Source: Paracoccaceae bacterium
GTDB lineage: Bacteria; Pseudomonadota; Alphaproteobacteria; Rhodobacterales; Rhodobacteraceae
Assembly (NCBI GenBank): GCA_020832655.1
Contig: JAFIEF010000014.1
Span: forward strand, 1 to 63,078
Direction: 5' to 3'
Length of the DNA: 63,078 bases
The position numbers were made by a program, and so were the translations under genes. How positions within the stretch are numbered: position 1 is the stretch's first letter; each line of letters opens with the position of its first letter. Positions 28,279 to 36,890 of the stretch are shown piece by piece. The notes beneath the pieces are model-generated. The model saw only the letters and a program-made list of their open reading frames with translations, searched no databases and was not told where the DNA came from.

Positions 28279-29085
28279 ATGACCGGAACCGCAGATTTTG
28301 CCCGTTTCGAGACCGCGTTCCGCAAGCTGGCGCTGGCGGCCGGCAAGGTCATCATGGAAGTGCGCGGCCGCCCCGATTTCGAGGCGCGCCGCAAATCCGA
28401 CAACAGCCCGGTGACCGAAGCCGATGAAGCGGCCGATGCGGTTATTGCCGCTGGCCTGCAAGCGGCCTTTCCCGATATTGCGCTGGTCACAGAGGAACAG
28501 GCCGCAAGCCATGATCTGACCGCCGCGCGCTTCCTGATCGTCGATCCGCTTGACGGGACCAGGGAATTCATCAACCGCAAAGAGGATTTCACCGTCAATA
28601 TCGCCTATGTCGAAGATGGTGTGCCGTTGCGGGGCGTGGTCTATGCCCCGGCCAAGGGGCGCATGTTCTACACCCGCGCCGATGGCAGCGCGGTCGAAGA
28701 GGTCGGGCCTTTCGACCCCGACAGGCCCGGCGCGCTGCGCCCGCTGCGTGTGCGAAAGGCCGACAACGCCGCGCTGATGGTGGTGGCGTCGAAATCGCAT
28801 CGTGATCAGGCAACCGATGACTATATCGCGCGCTACCGGGTCGCGGATCTGTGCAGCGCAGGCTCGTCACTGAAATTCTGCCTTGTGGCGTCGGGCGAGG
28901 CCGATCTCTATCCCCGGCTGGGCCGGACGATGGAATGGGACACGGCTGCGGGCGATGCCGTGCTGCGCGGGGCAGGGGGGCAGGTGGTGACATTCGACAC
29001 CCACAGCCCGCTGGCCTATGGCAAAGCAGGCTATGCCAACCCGTTCTTCATTGCCGCCAGCCCGTCAGTGACCTTGCTGCCCTGA
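28279..29085 (+). CDS. cysQ: 3'(2'),5'-bisphosphate nucleotidase
   Basis: A 268-residue member of the inositol-monophosphatase superfamily. It hydrolyses 3'-phosphoadenosine 5'-phosphate (PAP) to AMP, removing the inhibitory by-product of PAPS-using enzymes. Metal-binding motifs: VTEADEAADAVI, ALVTEEQ, VDPLDGTREFINRKEDFTVN and the late GRTMEWDTAAGDAVLRGAGG. AAAAGGAG lies ten bases before ATG 28279. Divergent from the export permease and 135 bases before galU. The sulfotransferase at 30168 is the likely local source of PAP. Confidence 0.94.
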   Translation: MTGTADFARFETAFRKLALAAGKVIMEVRGRPDFEARRKSDNSPVTEADEAADAVIAAGLQAAFPDIALVTEEQAASHDLTAARFLIVDPLDGTREFINRKEDFTVNIAYVEDGVPLRGVVYAPAKGRMFYTRADGSAVEEVGPFDPDRPGALRPLRVRKADNAALMVVASKSHRDQATDDYIARYRVADLCSAGSSLKFCLVASGEADLYPRLGRTMEWDTAAGDAVLRGAGGQVVTFDTHSPLAYGKAGYANPFFIAASPSVTLLP

Positions 29086-29184
29086 GCGGAGTCTGTCCTG
29101 CAGGAAAAATTCAGACAATTTGAAGATTGTCATGACGTGTCCGTGATTTCACCGCAAACTGGCCCCAATTGCCGGGTTTACCCG

Positions 29185-29210
29185 TCGTTAACGATTTGAC
29201 TCGCTAACGA
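29185..29210 (+). promoter_or_regulatory. Direct repeat directly before the galU SD
   Basis: TCGTTAACGA (29185-29194, itself a perfect palindrome) is repeated as TCGCTAACGA (29201-29210), nine of ten bases identical, at 16-base centre-to-centre spacing. The second copy abuts the SD of galU. A repressor or leader-binding site is possible; no protein can be named. Confidence 0.35.
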
Positions 29211-29220
29211 GGAGTGACAG

Positions 29221-30114
29221 ATGAAACGCAAGGTAACGAAGGCAGTTTTTCCGGTAGCAGGCATGGGCACACGGTTTCTGCCCGCCACGAAATCGGTCCC
29301 CAAGGAAATCATGACCCTGGTCGACCGCCCGTTGATCCAATACGCGATTGACGAGGCTCGCGCCGCGGGCATCACCGAATTCATCTTTGTCACCTCGCGT
29401 GGCAAAGGCGCGCTGGAGGATTACTTCGACCGCGCCCCGGAACTGGAAAGCTCGCTGAAGGCCAAGGGCAAGACCGCGCTGCTGGAAACGCTGGAAGCCA
29501 CCAATATGGATAGCGGCGCGATTGCCTATGTGCGCCAGCATCAGGCGCTGGGGCTGGGCCATGCGGTCTGGTGCGCGCGCCATCTGGTGGGCGATGAACC
29601 CTTCGCGGTGCTGCTGCCCGATGATGTTATCCAGGCCGACAAACCCTGCCTGAAGCAGATGGTCGAAGCCTATGAACAGACTGGTGGCAACATGATTGCC
29701 GCAATGGAAGTGGCCCCGGACAAGGCGTCAAGCTATGGGATCATGGATGTGCCGCCAAGCATTGGCCCGGTAATGCCGATGTCGGGCATGGTCGAAAAAC
29801 CCGCACCGGGAACGCAGCCTTCGAATCTGGCCGCGATCGGGCGCTACATCCTGTCGCCGGATGTGATGCGTCATCTGGGCCAGATCGATCCGGGTGTGGG
29901 TGGTGAAATCCAGCTTACCGATGCCATCGCCCGCGAAATCGCCGAGAAGCAGAATGTCTATGGTTACCGCTTCGAAGGCCAGCGTTTCGATTGCGGGTCA
30001 AAGGCGGGCTTCCTGCAAGCCACCGTCGCGTTCGGGCTGGCGCGCGAAGAACTGCATCAGGAACTTGACGAGTTTCTGGTCGACATGATGGCGCAGCGCC
30101 ACGCGGCCCAGTAA
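29221..30114 (+). CDS. galU: UTP-glucose-1-phosphate uridylyltransferase
   Basis: A 297-residue nucleotidyltransferase making UDP-glucose from UTP and glucose 1-phosphate. The signature FPVAGMGTRFLPATKSVPKE at residues 11-30 (read as two parts), the pocket LGLGHAVWCAR, the metal Asp in LLPDDVI, GMVEKP and the late GGEIQLTDAIAREIA are intact. SD GAGGAG lies before ATG 29221. UDP-glucose is the precursor for the glycosyltransferases that follow on the opposite strand and for the glucosylglycerol pathway's relatives. Ends at a strong hairpin shared with the convergent sulfotransferase gene. Confidence 0.96.
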   Translation: MKRKVTKAVFPVAGMGTRFLPATKSVPKEIMTLVDRPLIQYAIDEARAAGITEFIFVTSRGKGALEDYFDRAPELESSLKAKGKTALLETLEATNMDSGAIAYVRQHQALGLGHAVWCARHLVGDEPFAVLLPDDVIQADKPCLKQMVEAYEQTGGNMIAAMEVAPDKASSYGIMDVPPSIGPVMPMSGMVEKPAPGTQPSNLAAIGRYILSPDVMRHLGQIDPGVGGEIQLTDAIAREIAEKQNVYGYRFEGQRFDCGSKAGFLQATVAFGLAREELHQELDEFLVDMMAQRHAAQ

Positions 30115-30142
30115 CCGACAGTCCAGACAGGACGACAATGCA

Positions 30143-30165
30143 TCAGGGGGCGCGTTGCCCCCTGA
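30143..30165. terminator. Bidirectional terminator between galU and the sulfotransferase gene
   Basis: TCAGGGGGC (30143-30151) and GCCCCCTGA (30157-30165) form a perfect 9-bp stem with a 5-base loop, placed between two convergent stop codons. A short A/T stretch follows on both sides (AAACTATTT to the right, TGCATTG to the left). Stable and symmetric, so it can serve both genes. Confidence 0.7.
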
Positions 30166-30167
30166 AA

Positions 30168-31580
30168 CTATTTGCGCCAGTCGCGATAGCCCAGCCGCAG
30201 ATAGTCAGCCTCATAGGCCATCCGCCCGAGCGCTTCGATTTCCTCGTCATAAATGCTGTCCAGTGTCAGCCGGTTATGCTGTTCGGCGCGCTCGAAAGCG
30301 GGCAGATCAGCGCCCAGCCGCGTGCCGAGTGCGGGCAGGGTCTGGGCCAGCTCTTCGTGTTTCAGCAAGGCATGGATCGGGCATTGGGTGGTGATATCGG
30401 CAATCAGGTCTGATTGCGGTGCCCATGCTGGCAGGGTCATCATGCTGGTCTGGCCATGCAGATTGGCATGCACAAACCGCAAAAACGCCGCGAAACCGAT
30501 GCGGTGATCCTCAAGGCTGTAGCTGTCCAGTTCTGACTTCGGCGGCAGGGTGACGCCATGCACGCGCTCCATGAAGCGGCGCACATTCTCGCGCTGGCCA
30601 TGCAGCACCTGGCGCCGATACACCTCATGCGCGCGTTCCAGCGGGTGGGATGCGACCGAAAAACACAGATGCGGGGCATTGTCACGCAGCCAGCCCTGCC
30701 AGCTTTCCACGGTGAAATCCTGCAACAGGCCGTCGGGCGTATCGCCGTCCACCGCCTTCATCCATGCCAGAACATCGCTGTTGTCGCCCCCCGGCAGCGG
30801 CGCGAAGACCAAAGGCAGGTTGCGGCAGGCGCGATAGGCCCAGATCACCCCCCCGCGGCGTGGTTCAAACACCGGGCTGCGCGCCAGGTTGAAGCGATCC
30901 AGCCGCGCCATGCCGTCGCGCACGGCGTCGATATTGGTCAGCTTCTTTTCCAGCGGCTCCGGGTTCTGGCGCTTCAGCTTGGTGGATGGCCGCTCGATCC
31001 GCGCCTCAACGCCGAGCCATTTCGCCAGCCCGTTCAGCACCGCAATGTCATTGGCGTCCTCATAGGCCAGATAAAACGCGCTCTGCCCCGAGCTTTGCAG
31101 GGCATGCAAGATGTGCTGCTGAAACTTCTGCAACTGTGCGACATGCTTTTCGAATTCGATCGGGTCGAAGCTGACCTTGGCGACCCGGCGCGTCTTGACA
31201 TCGCCCAGCTTCCACTGGTTCGTCTGCTGCGCGATCTTCAGCGATACATAACTGTCCAGCGGGTTGCGGATCAGGATGATCTTGGCGCAGCGCGGGTCTT
31301 CCAGTAGGGTTGGCAGGATGCGCGGGTCATGATCGTTGAAGAAACGAAACCCCGTCAGCGCGTCCTGCGCGCGAATCGCATCCAGCAGCCGGAACGGGTC
31401 TTCCTCGCGTTGCGCGGCGGTGACGCCGAACAGCTCTTCATTGCCCTGATAGCCGATGAATGCCGGGTTGAAGGCTTCGCCAACGCAGGAAAGCCCCTCG
31501 AATTCGTTGAGATTCGCCTCCAGCAGGTTGGAGCCGGTGCGCATCTCGGCGAACAGAACGAAATAATCAAGGTCACGCAT
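30168..31580 (-). CDS. Sulfotransferase-family protein with two sulfotransferase-like halves
   Basis: 470 residues, about twice a normal sulfotransferase domain. The N-terminal half begins MRDLDYFVLFAEMRTGSNLL, where MRTGSNLL (residues 13-20) is the 5'-phosphosulfate loop of the Stf0-like group, and has the 3'-phosphate motif IILIRNPLDSYVSL at 101-114. The second half (from about residue 245) holds PLPGGDNSDVLAWM and FSVASHPLERAHEVYR (307-322), which resembles a second 3'-phosphate motif (R-HPLER) with Ser in place of the usual arginine. It would transfer sulfate from PAPS to a glycan or other acceptor. The gene follows the Branch-type glycosyltransferase by 47 bases on the same strand and faces galU. 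The second half may be a recognition domain. Confidence 0.78.
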   Translation of the reverse strand: MRDLDYFVLFAEMRTGSNLLEANLNEFEGLSCVGEAFNPAFIGYQGNEELFGVTAAQREEDPFRLLDAIRAQDALTGFRFFNDHDPRILPTLLEDPRCAKIILIRNPLDSYVSLKIAQQTNQWKLGDVKTRRVAKVSFDPIEFEKHVAQLQKFQQHILHALQSSGQSAFYLAYEDANDIAVLNGLAKWLGVEARIERPSTKLKRQNPEPLEKKLTNIDAVRDGMARLDRFNLARSPVFEPRRGGVIWAYRACRNLPLVFAPLPGGDNSDVLAWMKAVDGDTPDGLLQDFTVESWQGWLRDNAPHLCFSVASHPLERAHEVYRRQVLHGQRENVRRFMERVHGVTLPPKSELDSYSLEDHRIGFAAFLRFVHANLHGQTSMMTLPAWAPQSDLIADITTQCPIHALLKHEELAQTLPALGTRLGADLPAFERAEQHNRLTLDSIYDEEIEALGRMAYEADYLRLGYRDWRK

Positions 31581-31627
31581 TGTGGTTTTCTGCCCGGCCC
31601 TGTCGATGCCCGCGATACCGCGCGGGG

Positions 31628-33313
31628 TTAGATATAGTCATTCAGCAATGCCGCAGGCAGACCCTGATTGCGCAATCCGGCAATATACGCATCAAGCCTG
31701 TCCAGCGCGCGGATCTCTGGCGCCCCGATATCGGCCAGTGTTGCATCCGGCACTATGTCCTGTAACACTGTCGCCAGGTTTTGACTAGGCTCTGTCATAT
31801 ATTCGGCCAGTGTCCAGACCCGGATATTGGCCACCGCCCATTTCGAGTGAAGCGCATTGATGAAATCCTGCTCGCGGCGTTGCAGCCAGCCGATATGGCC
31901 AAGAATGTCATCCACCTTGTAATCACCGAAAAACAGGGGCAGCAGGAACCCGCCGCTGATCACTGCGATATGCGCGTTGCGATCCGTGGCCATGAACCAG
32001 TTCAGTTCAGCGGTCATGTTGTCGCGACTGCTATAGGCGAAGCACTGCCTTTCGCCGCGCGTGGCCCATAGAAGATTGGTCAGGAACATGCGCTGGTTGT
32101 AATCGCGCAGCCTGGCCGAATTGCTGATCGCGCCGTGATAGGTTCTTGCGCCGCCATGAAATTCGACCTTTTCGGGCGCGAAGAGATGGCCATGCGCACG
32201 CAGACCCGTGGCCTGGGTCAGCCAGAATTCCCAGTTGCGATACAGATGCCCGAAACCGCATAGCACCGAATAGGGTCCGGCGGATTTGGTCCGGCTGTCG
32301 GGATCATGCGGGAAGCGGCTTTGCATGTATAGCCCCGCGCGCCCTTCCTGACGCTGCCGCGCGGCCTGTTCGAAATAGCGGTCGATCTTGCGCGGCTCGG
32401 CGGGCAGGGGCGGGGTCTTGGCGACCTTTTCGGTCAGGAAGAAATCATAAAGCTTCTCGGCCTCGGGCCAGATCTTGCGCGCCAGAAACCGGTCAGAGCG
32501 GCGCAGAAGTTGCAGATGATCGTCATAGAACAGGTTCGGGCGGCCATTGCGGTCGAACTTCACCAGAGTCAGGGAATGGCTTTCGATCCGGTCCGAGACC
32601 ATCCGCACCAAGGTCTGGAAATAGCTTTCATCGGGGATCCATGTGCGCTTGAAATAGCGTTCATACCGCGCGCGCCTGGGGTGGTGCAGGATCGCGCGCA
32701 GGCTTTCGCGCGACAGGCACCACCATTGCGAGCCCATATGCGGCTGAAGCGGGCGCGGCACTTCGCGCCGGATCCCCCAGCGGCGCTGCAATTCGACCGA
32801 CTGGTCAAACAGCCAGCGCTGCCGGATCCAGGAAAACGGGAAATGCAGGGTAAAGCGTTCCTCTGACAGCCCGCCCTTGATCCAGGGAATATGCGAGATC
32901 GCCACGGATTCGATGAAATCGATGCCCTTGTGGCTTTGCAGCCAGGAAATCAGTTCATCCGCGGGCCGCAGCGGCAGGCAGGCGCCAGAGGTCAGCAGCA
33001 CATGGTCCAGACCCGGATGGGTGGCAAGCAATTCTTCCGCAGCCGCCTGCGTCGCCGCGACAATCGGCCAGCTTCCCCATTCGCAGCGAAACCGCTTGCT
33101 GAACTGCAAAAGCGGATGCGCGCCAAGATCACTTTGCAAGGCGCGCATATCGGCATCACTGACCGCGCGGTCGACATGGATGATCACCGGGCAACCTGCC
33201 TGCAACCAGAAGCGTGCAAGCTGCGCGGCGCGGTGCAGCGCCGTGTGGCACAGCATGATCACGCCCAGCGGGGCGGTCTGCTGCGGGGCAGGGGCGGGGG
33301 CCGAAGTGGTCAT
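31628..33313 (-). CDS. Branch-type (beta-1,6-N-acetylglucosaminyltransferase-like) glycosyltransferase with C-terminal domain of unknown function
   Basis: 561 residues. The first ~290 match the core-2/I-branching GT14 fold: LGVIMLCHTALHRAAQLARF, VIIHVDRAV, HPLLQFSKRFRCEWGSWPIV, LLTSGACLPLRP and the acidic WIPDESYFQTLV. The last ~220 residues (GPYSVLCGFGHLYRNWEFWL onward) form a separate domain, found attached to such transferases in Rhodobacteraceae, of unknown function. ATG 33313 overlaps the stop of the preceding gene by four bases, so the two are translationally coupled. No signal peptide; probably acts at the cytosolic membrane face on a lipid-linked glycan. Donor and acceptor are unknown. 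Confidence 0.8.
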   Translation of the reverse strand: MTTSAPAPAPQQTAPLGVIMLCHTALHRAAQLARFWLQAGCPVIIHVDRAVSDADMRALQSDLGAHPLLQFSKRFRCEWGSWPIVAATQAAAEELLATHPGLDHVLLTSGACLPLRPADELISWLQSHKGIDFIESVAISHIPWIKGGLSEERFTLHFPFSWIRQRWLFDQSVELQRRWGIRREVPRPLQPHMGSQWWCLSRESLRAILHHPRRARYERYFKRTWIPDESYFQTLVRMVSDRIESHSLTLVKFDRNGRPNLFYDDHLQLLRRSDRFLARKIWPEAEKLYDFFLTEKVAKTPPLPAEPRKIDRYFEQAARQRQEGRAGLYMQSRFPHDPDSRTKSAGPYSVLCGFGHLYRNWEFWLTQATGLRAHGHLFAPEKVEFHGGARTYHGAISNSARLRDYNQRMFLTNLLWATRGERQCFAYSSRDNMTAELNWFMATDRNAHIAVISGGFLLPLFFGDYKVDDILGHIGWLQRREQDFINALHSKWAVANIRVWTLAEYMTEPSQNLATVLQDIVPDATLADIGAPEIRALDRLDAYIAGLRNQGLPAALLNDYI

Positions 33314-34323
33314 GCCCAGTCTCCTTTCGACATCAACCCCAAAATCTCCAGCTGGCGCCAGTTGATATATTCCGTCGAATAGCTGCACCACAGATCGGCA
33401 TCCTGCTGCAAGCCCTTGTCATAGGCGGCATATTCGCGGCTTCCGGCATAATGTTCGCCGCGCTGCAGTTCCTCGCGGGCCTTGCCGATGATGGTGTCAA
33501 GAAACTTTGCATGCAGCAGCACGCCCGAGGCATGCTCGCCCCCGCGTTCGTCATAGACCTTGTTGAGACCGCGTGGCAGCAGCATATGGGTCGAACTGAC
33601 ATAGGCATATTTGCGCGACCAGTAAACCAGCGGGGTCTTGTTCAGCGCAGGTGCCTGTTCGGGCGTATCGGGCTGGAACACGCGTTGGCGCACCCCGCCC
33701 TGTATCCACAGATTCTGCATCAGCATGTTGCGTTTGACCGAATAGTTGCAGGCATCGAACCAGCGCGCGATTTCGAACGGGTTCTGTCCGCTGCGATAGG
33801 GCTGGGCGGTAACCGGCCCTTTCGGGTACATGTCCAGCAGCATGGCCGAGAATGACCTGCGCCCCTGGCTTTCCAGCCAGCCGGTCAGCGCGTGCAGGGG
33901 GCGGGTGTCGCAGAACGGATAGACCAGAAACTCATCGACATCGACCACCAGCGTCCAGTGCCCCGCACCATAGCGCCATTGCAGATGGTTCAGCCAGTCT
34001 ACCCCGAAGCTTGACGCCTTGTAGCTGGCCCCCGTCACCCAGAGCGAGACATCTTTCTGGGCTTCAAGATATTCGGTGGTGCCGTCATCAGAGGCATTGT
34101 CCACCATCAGGAAATGCCCCACCCCTTGCGCGCGGTAGTAATCCAGAAAATAGGGCAGGCGGACCAGTTCGTTGCGCAGCGTGGTGAAGGCAAGGATGCT
34201 GCCGGGTCGGATGTTGTCGGTCCGGTTGACCCGTGCGCGCAATTCAAGGCTTTTGCGCAGGGCACGCATCAGCTTGGCTTGTCGTCTGGCGCGCAGTCTC
34301 AGCTTGGTCCGAAATCCCGACAT
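33310..34323 (-). CDS. Family-2-type glycosyltransferase (paralogue 1)
   Basis: About 337 residues. GT-A fold signs: SILAFTTLRNELVRLPYFLDYYRAQGVGHFL, VDNASDDGTTEYL and the metal motif VVDVDEFLVYPF. It matches the group of predicted transferases with YKASSFGVDWLNHLQWRYG and MLLDMYPKGPV. ATG 34323 gives a clean basic N-terminus; a GTG at 34344 with ACAGGG upstream is an alternative. Its stop overlaps the start of the Branch-type gene. Residues around the metal site are shared with the neighbour at 34485, so the two are tandem paralogues. Substrate unknown. Confidence 0.82.
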   Translation of the reverse strand: MSGFRTKLRLRARRQAKLMRALRKSLELRARVNRTDNIRPGSILAFTTLRNELVRLPYFLDYYRAQGVGHFLMVDNASDDGTTEYLEAQKDVSLWVTGASYKASSFGVDWLNHLQWRYGAGHWTLVVDVDEFLVYPFCDTRPLHALTGWLESQGRRSFSAMLLDMYPKGPVTAQPYRSGQNPFEIARWFDACNYSVKRNMLMQNLWIQGGVRQRVFQPDTPEQAPALNKTPLVYWSRKYAYVSSTHMLLPRGLNKVYDERGGEHASGVLLHAKFLDTIIGKAREELQRGEHYAGSREYAAYDKGLQQDADLWCSYSTEYINWRQLEILGLMSKGDWA

Positions 34324-34484
34324 CTGCCCATTTACTCGAAACACCTGACCGAACCCTGTCGCGCGTGGGCGGTTGGTCTTGATTGTTGATTATGTTGAGT
34401 GACTTTGCCGCTTTGTCCCAGAAGATGCAACAATCCCCGAGAATATCACCAAGAAAAATGCACCAGTTGCAGCACTGTTGCCGC

Positions 34485-35516
34485 TTATCCCCAGCCCCCG
34501 CGCGACATCAGGCCGCGCGCTTCCAGATCCTGCCAGCCCTGATAGCGCGCAGAGTGGGGACACCACAGCACCGGCCCTTCGGTGACGGCATCGTAATAGG
34601 CGTCAAATACCGGGGCATTGCCGAAATGCTGGGCGCGTTGTTTTTCTATGGCGGATTTCTGCACGATACCGGGCAGGAATTTGGTGTGCAGCAGCGCGCC
34701 GGAAATCCATTCTTCGGAACCTTGGCGGGCATAGACCCGGTTCAGGGCGCGCGGCAATACCGAATGGGTGGAATTGACCCATGCGTTATGCCAGTTCCAT
34801 TTGATCAGCGGCAGCTTGGTCAGGGTGGGCGCGCGTTCGGGCGCGTCGGCAAAGAACACGCGCGCGCGCGGTCCACCCTGGATAAGCAGGCAATCCAGAA
34901 GCGGTTTGTGGCGGATCACGTAGTTGCCGGGATCAAACCAGTGAAGCACCTCCAGCGGGTCGGTGCCGGGGATGTAGGGCTGCGCGCCCAGCCGCCCCTT
35001 CGGGTAAAGCTCCAGCAACATGGCGGGCAGGGCGCTGCGCCCGTCGCGGTCCAGCCAGTCGGTCAGGGCGGGCAGGCGGCGCGTTTCCCAATGCGGGTAG
35101 ATCAGCAATTCATCGGCATCGGCCACAACGCACCAGCGCCCGGAACCATAGCGCAGCATCAGCGCCGTGATCCAGTCCATCCCGAAGCGCGATGCCTTGT
35201 AGCTGGCGCGCGTTGACCAGACCGAACAATCCGGCTGATCCAGCAATCTCTGGCGCGTGCCGTCCGTGCTGTCATTGTCGATGAACAGGAAATGCCCGAC
35301 CCCCAGCCCGCGGTAATGGGTCAGGAACCAGTCAATGCGTTCGGCCTCGTTGCGGATGGTGCAGAACAGCAGGATATCCGCCCGCCCCCAGCGCCCGCGC
35401 CGAATGCAACGCAATTCGCGCGCCTTCATGATCGCGCGCGCGCGCAGGCGACGGCGCTTCCAGCGCATGCGGAAATCGAACCAGAGATCCTGAGCAGGCG
35501 AAATCGGGGCGAACAT
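34485..35516 (-). CDS. Family-2-type glycosyltransferase (paralogue 2)
   Basis: 343 residues and clearly related to the gene just downstream: DILLFCTIRNEAERIDWFLTHYRGLGVGHFL, IDNDSTDGT, YKASRFGMDWITALMLRYG, VVADADELLIYPH and MLLELYPKGRL. A very basic N-terminus (KRRRLRARAIMKAREL) could contact the membrane. It lies 66 bases downstream of ptsN on the same strand, and the 140-base gap before paralogue 1 has no gene. Likely part of the same glycan pathway as the two genes that follow; donor and acceptor unknown. Confidence 0.82.
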   Translation of the reverse strand: MFAPISPAQDLWFDFRMRWKRRRLRARAIMKARELRCIRRGRWGRADILLFCTIRNEAERIDWFLTHYRGLGVGHFLFIDNDSTDGTRQRLLDQPDCSVWSTRASYKASRFGMDWITALMLRYGSGRWCVVADADELLIYPHWETRRLPALTDWLDRDGRSALPAMLLELYPKGRLGAQPYIPGTDPLEVLHWFDPGNYVIRHKPLLDCLLIQGGPRARVFFADAPERAPTLTKLPLIKWNWHNAWVNSTHSVLPRALNRVYARQGSEEWISGALLHTKFLPGIVQKSAIEKQRAQHFGNAPVFDAYYDAVTEGPVLWCPHSARYQGWQDLEARGLMSRGGWG

Positions 35517-35582
35517 GCACTTGTCATGCCACAGAATGCGCGCAAGGCAAGCGCTTAAACACCGCCGCGCAACAGGCCGTGG

Positions 35583-36047
35583 TCAGGCCGCGCGCGTGGC
35601 TTCCTTGCTGGAGAGCAGCTCAAACAGCTTGGCGGGGTCATCATTCGCCCGCAGCTTCTTGCAGGTTTCAGGGTTGCGCAAGGTGCGCGAGACATAGGCC
35701 AGCGCCTTCAGGTGTTCGACCCCGGCATTACGCGGGGCGAACAGCGCAAACACCAGATCCACCGGGATCTTGTCGACCGATGCATATTCCTGCGGCTTGT
35801 CCAGACGCAGAAAAACACCCACCACCTGATCCAGCCCGTCAATGCGGGCATGGGGCAGCGCCAGACCATGCCCGACACCGGTCGGACCAAGGCTTTCGCG
35901 TTCCTGCAACGCCTCGACCGCATGGCGCGCATCAATGCCATAGACGGAATGGGCAATTTCGCCCAATGTCTGCAACAGACGCTTCTTGCTGGTGATTGAC
36001 CCAAGGCTGCGCACGGCGTCGGGGTTGAGCAGGGTAGACATATCCAT
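35583..36047 (-). CDS. ptsN: PTS IIA-like nitrogen-regulatory protein
   Basis: A 154-residue EIIA-Ntr protein. The phospho-acceptor His66 lies in GHGLALPHARIDGL, preceded by the typical ERESLGPTGVG. In the nitrogen PTS it receives phosphate from EI-Ntr and NPr and regulates potassium transport and other targets rather than sugar uptake. It follows hpf on the same strand with a 74-base gap that holds a strong hairpin. Placement after lptB and hpf is the conserved order. Confidence 0.94.
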   Translation of the reverse strand: MDMSTLLNPDAVRSLGSITSKKRLLQTLGEIAHSVYGIDARHAVEALQERESLGPTGVGHGLALPHARIDGLDQVVGVFLRLDKPQEYASVDKIPVDLVFALFAPRNAGVEHLKALAYVSRTLRNPETCKKLRANDDPAKLFELLSSKEATRAA

Positions 36048-36070
36048 CGGGCGGCTCCATCAAAATGAAA

Positions 36071-36104
36071 TCCGCGCCGTCACCGGGGATGGATCAGGCG
36101 CGGA
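36071..36104 (-). terminator. Hairpin between hpf and ptsN, partial terminator
   Basis: TCCGCGCC (36071-36078) and GGCGCGGA (36097-36104) are perfect 8-base arms with an 18-base loop. Read on the minus strand the hairpin is followed by TTTCATTTTG, a weak T-run. It could end part of the transcripts after hpf and set the hpf:ptsN ratio. Confidence 0.5.
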
Positions 36105-36121
36105 GGTGCCGGAACAAGGGG

Positions 36122-36697
36122 TCAGTTTTGCGGATCGATCCAGCCGATATTGCCGTCATCACGGCGATAGACGACGTTCAATCCACCATGACGTTCATTG
36201 CGGAACACCAGAACATTGGCATGTGCCAGTTCCATCTGCATTACGGCTTCCCCTGCGGACAAGGATGGAATGCGGGTTTCCATCTCGGCGATGATTATCG
36301 GCTGAAGCGAACCACCATCGGCACCGCTCTCTTCAGCATTGTCTTCAGCCGACAGGATATACGAGGGTGCCCCGGCGAATTCAACCGGCGTCGTGCGCTC
36401 GCGGTGATGGTCCTTCAGGCGACGCTTGTAGCGGCGCAACTGCTTGTCCAGCTTTTCGCGGCATGATTCGAACGCGGCATAGATTTCACCGGCTTGCGCC
36501 TTGGCCTGCGCGGTCAGCCCGGTTGACAAGTGAAAGGTTGCTTCGCACACGAACAGATGTGCGTTTCTTGAAAATACGACAACGGCTTCGGTGGGGCGCT
36601 GCTGATACTTCTCGACCAGTTCGCCAAGCTCTGACTTGACATGGGTCTGAAGGGCTTCGCCAACATCTATCTGTCTGCCGCTGATCTGATACCGCAT
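36122..36697 (-). CDS. hpf: Ribosome hibernation-promoting factor, long form
   Basis: 191 residues. The N-terminal ~100 carry the S30AE fold (MRYQISGRQIDVGEALQTHV, then KLDKQLRRYKRRLKDHH), and the C-terminal ~55 the dimerisation domain of long HPF (MQMELAHANVLVFRNERHG, then DGNIGWIDPQ). Long HPF dimerises 70S ribosomes into inactive 100S particles in stationary phase. Of two close ATGs, 36697 is chosen because AAGGAG lies six bases upstream; 36703 abuts it. The open frame extends further upstream without conservation. About 193 bases separate it from lptB, including a GC-rich dyad (CCCCCT...AAGGGGG, around 36765-36800), so it may have its own promoter. Confidence 0.93.
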   Translation of the reverse strand: MRYQISGRQIDVGEALQTHVKSELGELVEKYQQRPTEAVVVFSRNAHLFVCEATFHLSTGLTAQAKAQAGEIYAAFESCREKLDKQLRRYKRRLKDHHRERTTPVEFAGAPSYILSAEDNAEESGADGGSLQPIIIAEMETRIPSLSAGEAVMQMELAHANVLVFRNERHGGLNVVYRRDDGNIGWIDPQN

Positions 36698-36890
36698 GCG
36701 CATCTCCTTGGTTGTTATTCGTGTCGGCCTGCGTTTCCGACACGCGTGAATCCCTGCGCCGTTCCCCCTGCGGCGGTTCGGAATCCGACCCGCAAGGGGG
36801 GTGCCTGTTGACCCCATTTGGCGCTTAATCAGGGGATATTGTCAATGCCCAAGCTGGACCGGGTCAGCCCGGCATTCTGGCCGGACAACA

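Noticed and set aside
28146-28800. Extension of the export-permease frame to 28800
   Set aside because: Antisense to cysQ; the permease N-terminus is at 28145.
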